A DNA stretch of 64,000 bases, taken from Streptomyces griseocarneus. GTDB taxonomy: Bacteria > Actinomycetota > Actinomycetes > Streptomycetales > Streptomycetaceae. Within the stretch, counting starts at the first letter, position 1. Every line of letters starts with the position of its first letter. Where the stretch lies: assembly GCF_014655595.1 (NCBI RefSeq), contig NZ_BNBL01000005.1:372001-436000 (forward strand), written 5' to 3'. The notes beneath the pieces were generated by a model. The model saw nothing but the letters and a program-made list of their open reading frames with translations, was not told where the DNA came from and made no database searches. The translations under genes and the position numbers were made by a program. Below, piece after piece: positions 54,486-63,045 of the stretch.

Positions 54486-55727
54486 TTGAGAACGACTGGA
54501 TTGTTTTACATGCAAAAAAATACGAGAATTGTTGCCCTATTGGCAGCGTTCGCAATGATCATCGGTGCGTTTGTGGGGTTGCCGACTTCTCCCGCGTACG
54601 CCGCAGACCTGAAGCCAGAGCAGATCAAGATGGCCACCTATAATTCTCAGGGTGCCAGGTGGACCGAGGTCGAGGTACTCAGCAGGGAAAACAGCATAGT
54701 CGCGGTGCAGGAGGCCGGAGCCGATCCGCGTCTGATGATGGTGCACCAAAACGACTACCAGATCCGCGGATTCACGGTCAGACATTACCTCTGGCGGACA
54801 GGGCGGGGGGACCGGCACGTTTACTACCTGAATCCGTCCTCAAACGGTCGCGGTCGGGTCAATTTGGCCATGGTCACGCATCAGGCTGCCGATAGCATCC
54901 TGGTTGCTCCAGGCGCTGGCACTGAGGGTCGTCCTGCGCTGGGCCTGGTCTTCGGTAACAACGCCTACTTCAACCTGCACGCGCTCGCCAGCGGGGGTGG
55001 GGACGTCGCGGTGTTGCTGGACAGCATTCGGACCGAGGCGTCGATAGCTCATGTCTCGGCGTGGCATGCAATGGGCGACTTCAACCGGAGCCCGGATACG
55101 GATTCGTTCGAAAGAGTGCTCCGTGGCCTCCATGCGCATGTCTATCGCAGCGGAAACCCTACGCACCAAAGCGGTAACGAACTGGACTACCTGGTTTCAT
55201 CGCAGGATATCGGAGGTAATTACTCCGCCGAACGGATGGGCGGCAGGGGGTCGGACCATTATCCAGTGCAGTTTTCTGCTCGCAGGTCCTCGGACACCGT
55301 TGCTGTGACCAGCATCAGTAATAACGGACGCGTATTGGACGTGGCTGGCCAGTCAAGTACCAACGGAACACATATCATCACCTACGATGACCATCACGGC
55401 GGGAATCAGCAGTGGCGAACCAATGGGGGCTCAGTACCCAGGTCGATGAAGTTCGTCAACAAGCAGACCGGCAAGTGCATTGACGTTTATGGCGGGCCCG
55501 ATGCCGTAAGCGGTACTTACCTCAACGAATGGGACTGCCAGGGACAGAAGTCCCAAGACTGGCGACCCGTCCCTGACCCTGTCCAGGTAGGCGTCTACTC
55601 GTACGTGCATCTCGCCACCGGCTTGTGCATGGACGTACTGAACTACGCGATGAGCAACGGTGCCTGGCTCGGCCTGTACAAGTGCAGCGGAGCCCCGAAC
55701 CAGAAGTTCCTGCTTCAGTGGCGCTGA
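54486..55727 (+). CDS. Secreted CdtB-like nuclease fused to a ricin-type lectin
   Basis: A TTG at 54486, correctly spaced from GGAGGGG, gives 413 residues; an ATG at 54510 lacks a binding site. The signal peptide ends at AYA-AD (about residue 40). Residues 45-265 follow cytolethal distending toxin B: ATYNSQG, IVAVQEAG (Glu76), GRGRVNLAMV (Arg124), YFNLHALASGGGD (His165), MGDFN (Asp198, Asn200), LDY (Asp234) and SDHYPV (Asp257, His258), so every catalytic residue is present. Residues 272-413 form a ricin-B beta-trefoil with QQW, QDW and QKF motifs. CDT normally uses separate lectin subunits (CdtA/CdtC); here both functions are in one chain. Codons are more AT-rich than the neighbours. Confidence 0.85.
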   Translation: MRTTGLFYMQKNTRIVALLAAFAMIIGAFVGLPTSPAYAADLKPEQIKMATYNSQGARWTEVEVLSRENSIVAVQEAGADPRLMMVHQNDYQIRGFTVRHYLWRTGRGDRHVYYLNPSSNGRGRVNLAMVTHQAADSILVAPGAGTEGRPALGLVFGNNAYFNLHALASGGGDVAVLLDSIRTEASIAHVSAWHAMGDFNRSPDTDSFERVLRGLHAHVYRSGNPTHQSGNELDYLVSSQDIGGNYSAERMGGRGSDHYPVQFSARRSSDTVAVTSISNNGRVLDVAGQSSTNGTHIITYDDHHGGNQQWRTNGGSVPRSMKFVNKQTGKCIDVYGGPDAVSGTYLNEWDCQGQKSQDWRPVPDPVQVGVYSYVHLATGLCMDVLNYAMSNGAWLGLYKCSGAPNQKFLLQWR

Positions 55728-55734
55728 CCGTGGC

Positions 55735-55849
55735 GTTCAGCACCGAGTCGGCGTAGCGGGCCGAAGTAGGAGTCGGGCTCGCGCAGGACCTGCCGCAGGC
55801 CTGGTGCGCGGTCGGCGAGCAGATCAAGCAGGGCAGGGTAGTTGACCAA
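55735..55849 (-). other. Short coding-like remnant beside the hairpin
   Basis: On the minus strand VNYPALLDLLADRAPGLRQV, LREPDSYFGPLRRLGAERHG has the regular look of a protein start or internal piece, and begins immediately inside the inverted repeat at 55850-55911. It may be an IS fragment; no family could be named. Confidence 0.3.
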
Positions 55850-55911
55850 CGAGGCCCCCGAGCAGCGAGATTGAGACGTCAGACATCTCGATCAACAGCA
55901 CGGGGGCCTCG
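55850..55911. repeat. Nested inverted repeat after the CdtB-lectin gene
   Basis: An outer perfect 11-base arm pair (CGAGGCCCCCG, 55850-55860 and 55901-55911) encloses an inner 6-base pair (CGAGAT/ATCTCG, 55866-55871 and 55885-55890). It could be a terminator or the ends of a mobile element. Confidence 0.6.
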
Positions 55912-56070
55912 CGCGTTCCGTCTCACCGCCCGTCGCTCGATCGGCGGACAACTCGAAGAAGCTCAGTGCAGGAAGCTCGGGGTAGTGCTGGGCGTTGCCG
56001 GATTCATGCACCTCGGGCCGAGCCGCGTCCGCGAGCGCTGACGTCCTGCCGATCGAGTGAACCGCTCGCG

Positions 56071-56564
56071 ATATGTGGCAGCGCCCGTTCGCCACCGAGT
56101 ACGAACTCGTCATCGCCGCCGCCCTGACCGTCTTCGGCCCCCGCCTGATCCTCACCGACCACCACCCCGCCACCGGCCGGCCACCGTCACGGGGGTACCG
56201 CGTCGCACCGTCCTGTGGCAAAGGCTGCACACCGCGGACGGCCTGGCACTGACCGCACTGAATGCCGCCGCCCGGCACCGCCCACAGGGACCACCCCGCC
56301 ATACCCCCAGCCGCCGGGGCGCACATCCTGATCATCTCCGGCAATCCGCACACCGAGCGCACCCTCAGCGACATCACCCGCACGGCCCGCGCGACCGGAC
56401 GCGACGACCTGACCCTGCACCCGGCCGGGACCAGCGCGCCCGACCTCCCCTGGCGCCTGGAGCTGTGCCTGGGAGAGATCGCCCGCCTGCTCCACCACGC
56501 CACTCACACCGCCGCCACAACTGAAGGAATCACTGCGACTTCGCCTGGAACGCTGAAGCACTGA
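56071..56564 (+). pseudogene. Frameshifted hypothetical protein
   Basis: The front part reads WQRPFATEYELVIAAALTVF, GPRLILTDHHPATG, the middle LHTADGLALTALNAA in another frame, and the end AGAHILIISGNPHTERTLSD, TRATGRDDLTLHPAG and WRLELCLGEIARLLHHATHT to the stop at 56562-56564 in a third. The joined product would be about 160 residues, soluble, with a GxxxIIISGN-type strand-loop. The family is unknown. Two indels disable it. Confidence 0.4.
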
Positions 56565-56749
56565 ACGGCACCCGACAGCAAAGACCGACGAGCACCGCAG
56601 GTGAAACGCGGTTGCCCCTGGAGGACCCCGCCACCTGCCGGAGTCCTCCGCTGCTCAAGATCACTCCCAGTGACAACGCCTGTACCCGTGGGCCAAGCCC
56701 GGTTTCAGCCGGTCAGACGCTCCCGCGTCCCAACGGCTCAAACCGGTGG

Positions 56750-57013
56750 TCAAGCGTTGATCGTGAAGGGCGCCGATTGAGCCATCGCCCCGGTGGCATC
56801 GGTGACGGTGAGCCCCACGGAGGTGCCGGCGGGCAGATCCACGGCCCACTCGGTCGATGTGTTATCCGTGGCCGGGAACTCCGTCAGCGGCTCACCCCCG
56901 GGGTTGTTGCCCGGCAGTACGCGCACGGTGTACGGGCCCTCGCCACCTCCGAACATGAGCTTCACGGACTGGCCCTCCACCACGTTGGAAGGGGTGTTGA
57001 TGGTCAGGTACAT
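56750..57013 (-). CDS. Small Ig-like fold protein resembling fungal Kre9/Knh1-type domains
   Basis: The ATG at 57013 behind GGGAGAAAG gives 87 residues with no signal peptide. The whole chain is one beta-sandwich: TINTPSNVVEGQSVKLMFGG, GEGPYTVRVLPGNNPGGEPL, STEWAVDLPAGTSVGLTVTD, ATGAMAQSAPFTI. This strand order and the GPYxVxVLPG, VDLPAGTS and DxTGAxAxSAPF motifs are familiar from small secreted proteins of basidiomycete fungi. It is intact. A role in binding sugar or protein is inferred only from the fold. Its presence in an actinomycete suggests transfer, but direction is not shown. Confidence 0.6.
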   Translation of the reverse strand: MYLTINTPSNVVEGQSVKLMFGGGEGPYTVRVLPGNNPGGEPLTEFPATDNTSTEWAVDLPAGTSVGLTVTDATGAMAQSAPFTINA

Positions 57014-57320
57014 GACTTTCTCCCATAAGCCGGAGCAGAATCGCGACATGCATTCCCCTCCCGCTTTCTGACACACCTCGGACCCCCAGACAGCGGTGTT
57101 GAGGCGACGACCAGCCGAATTTCCAGGGTGCACAGGCGTCCTGAACTCGACCGGGCGTACCCCACACAGACGGGTTGACGTGAGTGGGAGTGCCGGGCAT
57201 AGCCGAAGGCAGACCCCTCAGCAGCACCGCCCCAGCCCGAAGGCGACACCTACGCGGGCTCCATCACCACTCATCGTGACAACTGTGTAGGCCGCGCCCA
57301 TGAATACGTGACACCACGAC

Positions 57321-57623
57321 ATGCGGGCTTACCAGTCCCAAGGCCGGGGATGCGCCGGAACCGGACTCGCGTTCGGGCGGAGCTGGGATGGTCCGTATGC
57401 GAAGCGATGCTCTTGCGGCCGTTCGTGGATCACGCTCATGGTCCGCCGCCTCACCCGCCCGCCCAGGCCTCCGCGCACGGAGCCCTACCCCGTCGAACGG
57501 CCGATGCCGTCGTCAAGCCCAGGCCGATCCGCATCCGGGCCCAGCAGCAGCCGCACACCGTCCGCCCCGCGCCCACCGCCCTCGCCTGACAGCCCCGAAA
57601 TCCACGCTGAGAAGCTGTCCTAA
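57321..57623 (+). other. Possible small cysteine-containing ORF
   Basis: A frame opening MRAYQSQGRGCAGTGLAFGR, then YAKRCSCGRSW, has two Cys pairs that could hold zinc. The second half is proline/serine-rich and looks non-coding. There is no good ribosome binding site. The 57014-57320 stretch before it holds only the promoter side of the Ig-like gene. Confidence 0.3.
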
Positions 57624-57721
57624 CTCCCGAATCTGATGTGGTATGGGGGTATTGGGCGGTTTCGGCACGCTGAACAGTGCGAGCGGGAGGTCGGTCTGCC
57701 GGCCTCCCGCTGCGTTCCGCG

Positions 57722-58790
57722 TCAGGTGGTCGGCTGGTCCCAGACGACCACGACGTAGCCGTCGCCGCCGGCGAGGCCGGGGGCGCCGACCTGGCCTTGC
57801 TGCCCGTCGCTGCCCCAGTTCTCGGACAGGCGCTCGTTGGAGGCGCCGCGGGCTCCCTTGCCGCCGTCGCCGCCCGCGCCGCCCGTTCCGGGCAGGCCGG
57901 GCTGCCCGCCCGCGTCGGGCCCGTTGGGGTCGACGGGCCAGGCGCCGTCGCCGCCCTTCGTACCGGGCGTGCCGACGCTGCCGACCTGGCCCGCGCCACC
58001 GCCCCGCGGGCCGTCGCCGCCGGGCCGCCCTGGCCCGGTTGACCGGGGTGCCCGCCGTTCAGAGCGTAGGGATCCTGGCGGTGGCGCCCGGATTCGGGAT
58101 AGGCGCACTTTGAGCCGGTGCTCCCGCCGCCGCAGCCTCCCGCCCCGCCCTTGCCGCCGTTGCCGTGGCCGCCGCCCACGCCCCCGCGGGCGTCCAGCAG
58201 CCACGTGCCGTACTTGCCGTCCTTGATGTTGGAGCCGCCGCCGCTGCCTCCGAGCGCCGCGTTGTATGCGTCCTTGCCGGACCCGCCCTTCTACTCTTGC
58301 GCTCCGGCACCGCCGGGACTTCCGACGCCGCCCGCGCCGCCGGCCTCCCCGCCGCGGCCGACGAACACTTTCAGCTTCTGCCCAGGCGCGACCTTGAACT
58401 TGCCGTACACGAAGCCGCCGCTGGTGCCGCCGCCGCCACCTGCACCACCGCCACCACCTGCACCACCGCCACCACCTGCACCGCCGCCACCCCCGCCCTT
58501 CCGGATGTTCTTGGCGGCGGAGGTCGCCACGCGGGTGCCACCGCCGCCCCCGCCTCCGCCTCCGGTGGCTCCACCGCCACCGCCCGCGCCCCACACGTAG
58601 CCGGTGACGCTGTGCACGCCCTCAGGGACCACGAACTCGATCCAGTCCTGCGTCTTGGTGAACTCCGCCCGGCAGACGCCGGCTGTGCACCGCGTGTCGG
58701 CCGCCTCGGCGGTCCCCAGCGCGCCCAACGGACAGCGACCCGGCCACCAGAGCCGAGACCACCACGGCCCGCACCGCATTCCTCAACAAG
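57722..58790 (-). pseudogene. Secreted glycine-rich protein (Gly_rich_2-like), several breaks
   Basis: The signal peptide (LRNAVRAVVVSALVAGSL) and its cleavage region (GALGTAEAADTRC) are in different frames. The domain start FTKTQDWIEFVVPEGVHSVT, GYVWGAGGGGGATGG follows the FxVPxGVxSVxxxxWGAGGGGG pattern of glycine-rich domains found in phage fibres and surface proteins. Then come GGGGAGG repeats, FVYGKFKVAPGQKLKVFVGR, and a TAG after GGAGAQE near 58290. Collagen-like GGxGxxG runs end in a second frame at GLAGGDGYVVVVWDQPTT. One stop and two frameshifts make it a pseudogene, unless reads at these repeats are wrong. Confidence 0.7.
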
Positions 58791-58799
58791 TCGCTACTC

Positions 58800-59330
58800 C
58801 ATCCTGTGTTCAGCCGTATGACGGACAAACACAGGAAAGCCCCAACCAGGCCTGCCCGGGCGATCCTCGACGAGCACCCACCCGAACGAACGTCGACCCC
58901 CAAACACGTTGGGCACCGCGTTCGACCGTCAGCAAACCGGAGCGCGCCGGTCGATGACCATGGGTGACTGGTCCGCCGCAGCCGGCTCGGTGGACAGGGC
59001 ACCCGACCTGCCGGACAGGCCCGTACGCACTCCAGGAGGCCAGGCCTCGCGTCAACGAGGCTTTCACAGGATCAAGCCCCACTACGAAGAGATATGACTG
59101 CTTCTGACCGCCGTGACGCGATCCAGTGCGCTCTCGACGAGCGCCTCAGCGCACGCATGTCCCTCCAGAGCAACCCCGCCTGCGCTCACCGAGCGTCACA
59201 GACCAGGGGATTAAGCACAAAGATCAGGCTGCCTGGTCGGTGAAGACGAAGTGGGCTGCCGCTGTAGATCTGTCTGAGAAGCGACGCTGATGCGCCGCGC
59301 TGAGTGGGACGGCGCGGGGAAACGTAACCG
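58800..59330. other. Gap without a supported gene
   Basis: Short GC-biased frames only. A plus-strand stub ending HRIKPHYEEI-stop at 59097 may be the last residues of a lost gene. Confidence 0.35.
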
Positions 59331-59564
59331 ATGGAGCGGAACTACGTTGTGACAGATGTGAAGATTACCAAGGCGCGCGCCGCCACCTTCATCGTCATTG
59401 CCGCCTCCGCCGCTCTGCTTGCCTCGCCTTCGGCATGGGCGGACGGCGACTCCGGCGAGGCGCCCCTCAGCTCCAGCACCAAGGCCGCCGACTGGGACCT
59501 GATCGCCAAGGTCGGAGAGCTCGAGTTCGACCTGGCCGCGCTGATCCCAGGGTTCGATCGCTGA
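59331..59564 (+). CDS. Small secreted protein
   Basis: The ATG at 59331 gives 77 residues; a GTG at 59349 in frame is equally possible (GGAG upstream). A signal peptide (ATFIVIAASAALLASPSAWA) is cut before DGDSGEA, leaving a mature chain of about 38 residues that is acidic with one amphipathic helix (WDLIAKVGELEFDLAALIPG). No family is recognised; it resembles the many tiny exported proteins of Streptomyces. Short fragments with coding look (PGELVEQYKRRPFVDAELWA) follow at about 59590-59740, likely from an old insertion. Confidence 0.55.
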   Translation: MERNYVVTDVKITKARAATFIVIAASAALLASPSAWADGDSGEAPLSSSTKAADWDLIAKVGELEFDLAALIPGFDR

Positions 59565-59795
59565 TCCGGCCCGATCACCCCGGCGCCAGGGATGCCTTCC
59601 GGGCGAGCTGGTCGAGCAATACAAACGGCGGCCGTTCGTCGATGCAGAGCTGTGGGCGGGCAAGATCGGCCGGGCGATCGAGACCGGACTCAGTCCAGGG
59701 CAGAGTGAGCTTGGTGTCCTGTGACAGAGAACCTCGGGGTCCTGCGCTGGCATCAGTGATTCGGGAAGGGTGACGGCCCCGAGTCCGCCGGGTGA

Positions 59796-60653
59796 TCAGG
59801 CGGCCTGTGCCAGGTAGTACGGGGTGACGTCGCGTCGGGTGGCGGGCTGGGCCCTGCGGCGGGTCAGGCGCCTCGTCATCAGGGTGATGGCCGCCCAGGT
59901 GATCAACGATTCGCTCTCGGGGAGCCGTTCGTGGTCCCGGCAATGCCGTCGGGCCCGCATGATCCACGACCATGATCGCTCGACTACCCACCTGCGCGGG
60001 AGGACGACGAAGCCCTTCGCGTCCGGCGGGCGCCGTACCGTTTTGATGGTGATGTCGAGGTAGGTCCTGGCCCAGGTCACCAGCTTTCCGGCGTATGCGG
60101 AGTCGGCCCAGACGATGGCGATCTCAGGGTGAATGAGCGCGAGGCGGAATAACAGCTCCTTGGCCGCGTCACGGTCGGTCACGTTGGCCGCGGTGACCAT
60201 CACCAGCAGCACCAGGCCCCTGCTATCGCAGATCAGGTGCCTTTTCCTCCCGTTGATCTTCTTGGCTTCGTCCCATCCCCTCGTGTCCTTGCCGACCGTC
60301 TCGGAGGCCTTGATGCTCTGGGAGTCGACGATCGCCGAGGCCGCGCGGGGTGTCTTCCCGCTGGCGAGACGGACCTTGCGGCGGAGCTGGTCGCGGATGA
60401 CACCGATGACCCCGGCGGCGGCCCAGCGCCGCGCGAACCCGTAGATCGTGCGCCAGGGCGCGAAGTCGGCGGGCATGGCGCGCCACTTGATGCCGTTGTC
60501 GACCAGATAGCGGATGCCGTCGATGATCTCCCGCCGGGGGTGGGCTTCGGGGTGCCCGCCGGTCGGTTTCTGGCAGGCCGGGACGGGCAGAAGCGGCTCG
60601 ATCAGGTGCCATTCAGCGTCGGTCATGTCGGAGGGGTAGCGGGGCTCGCGCAT
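59796..60653 (-). CDS. IS5-family transposase, intact
   Basis: The 285-residue enzyme is complete. The N-terminal region is YPSDMTDAEWHLIEPLLPVP, WRAMPADFAPWRTIYGF. The catalytic triad lies in IVDSQSIKASE (Asp), IVWADSAYAGKL (Asp) and VVERSWSWIMRARRHCRDHE (Glu). It is the only mobile-element gene in the window without frameshift or truncation, so it is probably the most recent arrival. Terminal inverted repeats were not resolved with confidence. It separates the small secreted gene from the DUF6192/RacP-like pair. Confidence 0.9.
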   Translation of the reverse strand: MREPRYPSDMTDAEWHLIEPLLPVPACQKPTGGHPEAHPRREIIDGIRYLVDNGIKWRAMPADFAPWRTIYGFARRWAAAGVIGVIRDQLRRKVRLASGKTPRAASAIVDSQSIKASETVGKDTRGWDEAKKINGRKRHLICDSRGLVLLVMVTAANVTDRDAAKELLFRLALIHPEIAIVWADSAYAGKLVTWARTYLDITIKTVRRPPDAKGFVVLPRRWVVERSWSWIMRARRHCRDHERLPESESLITWAAITLMTRRLTRRRAQPATRRDVTPYYLAQAA

Positions 60654-60750
60654 CAGGGGACGAGGCCCGGCCCGTGTGGGGAGTACGGCGGACGCGTGGA
60701 CCGGACCCCGGTCTCCTGATCTCTCGGCGAGCGCCCCGGCCGCGTCGGCG

Positions 60751-61164
60751 TCAGTGCGGTGGCCGGGCGGCCATCGTGAGGTTCGACTCGATCGCCTTCA
60801 TCTGGTCGCTGAGGTAGCCCGCCCACGTGCTCTTCGGGAACAGGGCCAGGTGCGGGCCGATCGTGCCCGTGATCACCCGGCGGAACTGGGTGAGCTTCTC
60901 GCTGAGCCAGGCCCGCTCCCACTCCTCCAGCTCGGCCTCGCTCGCACAGAAGTGATAGCCCAGGTCACGCGTCCAGGTCACCGGCGGCCAGCCGCGTTCG
61001 GCACACAGATCGCGCAGCGTGGCCAGCCCCCGCCTGGTCTGCCAGCGGCTGAGCTCGCACGAGCCCATCAGCCGAATGAGCACCATCCCAGCGGGCGCGA
61101 CCTCGAACAAGGCAGTGCGGATCAAGTCGGCGTGGCGCTCCGAGGCCGGAGAGCGCTTGGCCAC
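60751..61164 (-). CDS. RacP-like winged-helix protein
   Basis: The GTG at 61164 behind GGGGAGAG gives 137 residues. A winged-helix-type N-terminus (LIRTALFEVAPAGMVLIRLM, ELSRWQTRRGLATLRDLCAE, WTRDLGYHFC) is followed by a helical C-terminus (EKLTQFRRVITGTIGPHLAL). This resembles proteins annotated RacP that sit beside DUF6192 genes in Streptomyces; the function is unknown. It starts two bases after the intended DUF6192 stop. In the present sequence it is also the in-frame end of the fused ORF from 62262. Confidence 0.65.
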   Translation of the reverse strand: MAKRSPASERHADLIRTALFEVAPAGMVLIRLMGSCELSRWQTRRGLATLRDLCAERGWPPVTWTRDLGYHFCASEAELEEWERAWLSEKLTQFRRVITGTIGPHLALFPKSTWAGYLSDQMKAIESNLTMAARPPH

Positions 61165-61166
61165 GG

Positions 61167-62262
61167 CTACTCTCCCCGCAGAAGGCGGGCGAGTTCCTCG
61201 TCCACGTCGACGTCGCCGGTCTCGGCGGCAGTCTCGATCCAGTCCAGAACGGCCCGGCAGCGCGCGACGTTCTGCGCCAGGACGGCCCGTTCGTCGTCCG
61301 ACAGCTGCCGGCCGCGCAGCTGGGGCACCGTCTTCCCGCAGGCGGCCACGAAATGATGGCAGGCGCCGACCAGGTCCAGGAACTCGGCGGTCCGCTCGAT
61401 CTTCCTCACCGCCCGCCCGCCCGCCCGCCCGCCCGCCCGCCCGCCCGGCCGGCGTCTGGCGGCGGAAGGTGTCCGCCTGCTGCTGCGAACTGTCGGTCTG
61501 AGCCCGGTTGACCGCGTGCCGGGCGGTGTCGTCGGCGACCACCCGGGCCGCGACCTCCGGACGGCGCAGCACATCGGAGGCGACCTGCGCCGCGACCGTG
61601 TCATCCTCGATCAGGTCGTGCACAACCTCCGTCTTGTGCTGCGTGGTCTGCGCTTTGTTGACCATGTGCCGGGCGGTGTCATCCGCGACCACTTTGGCCG
61701 CCACCGCCGGACGGCGCAGCACGTCCGCGGCCACCTGGGCCGCGACCTCGTCGTCGCCGGCCAGACGATGGATGGCCGCCACCTTCTGCGGCACCGTCTC
61801 GGGCCGGTCCGGGCGCTGCCCGACATGCTTCTTGGCCAGGCCCGTCGTCCAGCGCCGTACCCCGGCGCGCTCGTCCAGCGGAGGCGCCCCGATCGTCTCG
61901 AAGCGCTCGGTGTCGTCCCCGATGCTCGCGAGGATGTAGTGGACCTTGTGGGAGACGCCGTGACGACGCTGCTCTTCGGGCCAGCGGTGGGCGGCGAACC
62001 GGTAGTTGCGGACCGTACTCAGCGACAGCCCCAGGTCGTCGGCATAGATCTGCAACGAGGCATCGACGCCGAACAGATCCTCGCTGGGGGCCGGATGTGC
62101 GCCGCCGACCTGCTGCATCGGCTCGATCTCCAGCGCGTGGTCCCCGATGGTGAACTGGATGCGCTGCATCTGCTCGACCAGTTCCCGGTCGGCGCCGATG
62201 AACTCCTCGTAGCGTCGCGGGTGATATGGCCGATCACGGCGGTGGGCATGACGCCTCACCAT
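61167..62262 (-). pseudogene. DUF6192 protein, out of frame at a (GCCC)9 tract
   Basis: The ATG at 62262 opens VRRHAHRRDRPYHPRRYEEF, then ELVEQMQRIQFTIGDHALEI, FGVDASLQIYADDLGLSLST and two tandem helices AAQVAADVLRRPAVAAKVVA and AAQVASDVLRRPEVAARVVA. All this is the DUF6192 pattern. At the (GCCC)9 tract the frame is lost. The real C-terminus (VRKIERTAEFLDLVGACHHF, IETAAETGDVDVDEELARLL, RGE-stop at 61167) is in the frame reached by removing one 4-base unit. As written, translation runs on and joins the RacP-like gene in frame, ending at 60751 (503 residues). Confidence 0.8.
61411..61446. repeat. (GCCC)9 tetranucleotide tract inside the DUF6192 gene
   Basis: Nine perfect GCCC units (GGGC on the coding strand) encode alternating Gly-Gly-Arg-Ala. 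The unit length is not a multiple of three, so slippage changes frame. Counting frames shows 8 or 11 units give intact DUF6192. Confidence 0.9.
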
Positions 62263-62417
62263 CCTCAAGGGGCAAGGGCCCGGCAGACCGGACCACCGGA
62301 GAGGACACCCCGGCCCAACTCCCGCCAGCGTCAATCCGTTTCGAGATCGAACACCGGCAATGACAGCAACTGACCATTCGAAAACAAATCGGACACATGA
62401 ACCGTTCGCGGAAGCGT

Positions 62418-62729
62418 TTATTTGGACGCTTGGGCGAACAGTTCCTTCCGCGCTACCCATGCCCTCCGACGGCACTTCGCCGAGCAGTACACCGCGTTGC
62501 TGCGGTGATCCAACCCGGCCACCCAGACCGCCCCGCACACCGGGCAGACCCGCCGGCCCTCGTCCCGCTCCAGCGCCGCCGCCCGCAGCCTCACCCGCCG
62601 CAGCCGGCGCCACTGCCTGGACCGGCACACCCCCGAGCAGAACACCGCCCGGGGCCCGGCATCCGGCCTCAGCCAGTCACCGCAGCCCGGACAACGACGT
62701 CCGCGTACAGGCCCGTCACCCCCGGCCAC
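62418..62729 (-). CDS. Small protein with two zinc-ribbon/FCS-like fingers
   Basis: About 103 residues from a GTG at 62729; a TTG at 62732 is also possible. The first finger is CPGCGDWLRPDAGPRAVFCS, GVCRSRQW, the second CPVCGAVWVAGLDHRSNAVY, CSAKCRRRAW. Both are C-x2-C-x(13-15)-C-x3-C followed by basic helices, a duplicated zinc finger of the kind found in small DNA- or RNA-binding proteins. The gene lies upstream of DUF6192 on the same strand and may be co-transcribed across 155 bases. Confidence 0.65.
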   Translation of the reverse strand: MAGGDGPVRGRRCPGCGDWLRPDAGPRAVFCSGVCRSRQWRRLRRVRLRAAALERDEGRRVCPVCGAVWVAGLDHRSNAVYCSAKCRRRAWVARKELFAQASK

Positions 62730-62738
62730 CAAACCAGA

Positions 62739-63045
62739 TTAGACCCACCCAAAGATCCATACCGGAGGTTGAGAAACAGGCACTGAAGCGCCGCTCGTTC
62801 CCGGACTGCCGGCACCGGCACCGGCGGCGGCGCCACCACCATCGCCCCCTGTGCTGTTGCCGCCTGGGGCGCCTCCGCTGCCGCCCCCGCCGACACCGCC
62901 GGTGACGGCGGTAGCCAGCTCGCTTCCGTCCGGAGCCTGGATCCTGGTCACACCGCCGGCGCGTGCGCCCGCACCACCCGCGGCGCCGTCTCCGCCGATG
63001 CCGCCTTTCCGGCCTCCGCCGCCACCCGCGCCGCCGTACCCACAG
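62739..63045 (-). pseudogene. Glycine-rich protein C-terminal remnant
   Basis: GGYGGAGGGGGRKGGIGGDG, then TRIQAPDGSELATAVTGGVG, GGGSGGAPGGNSTGG and a tail ending VWIFGWV-stop are the end of a third glycine-rich protein. Upstream, the frame runs directly into an IS5-type transposase fragment at about 63050, so the front of the gene was replaced. Confidence 0.6.

Noticed and set aside
58430..58570. Regularly spaced GC-rich repeats that could be mistaken for a CRISPR array
   Set aside because: They are codon-level repeats of GGGGAGG in the glycine-rich gene with no spacers. No CRISPR array or cas gene was seen in the window.
60677..61356. A plus-strand ORF over the RacP-like gene
   Set aside because: Antisense frame kept open by GC bias; the minus strand has the winged-helix pattern and ribosome binding site.
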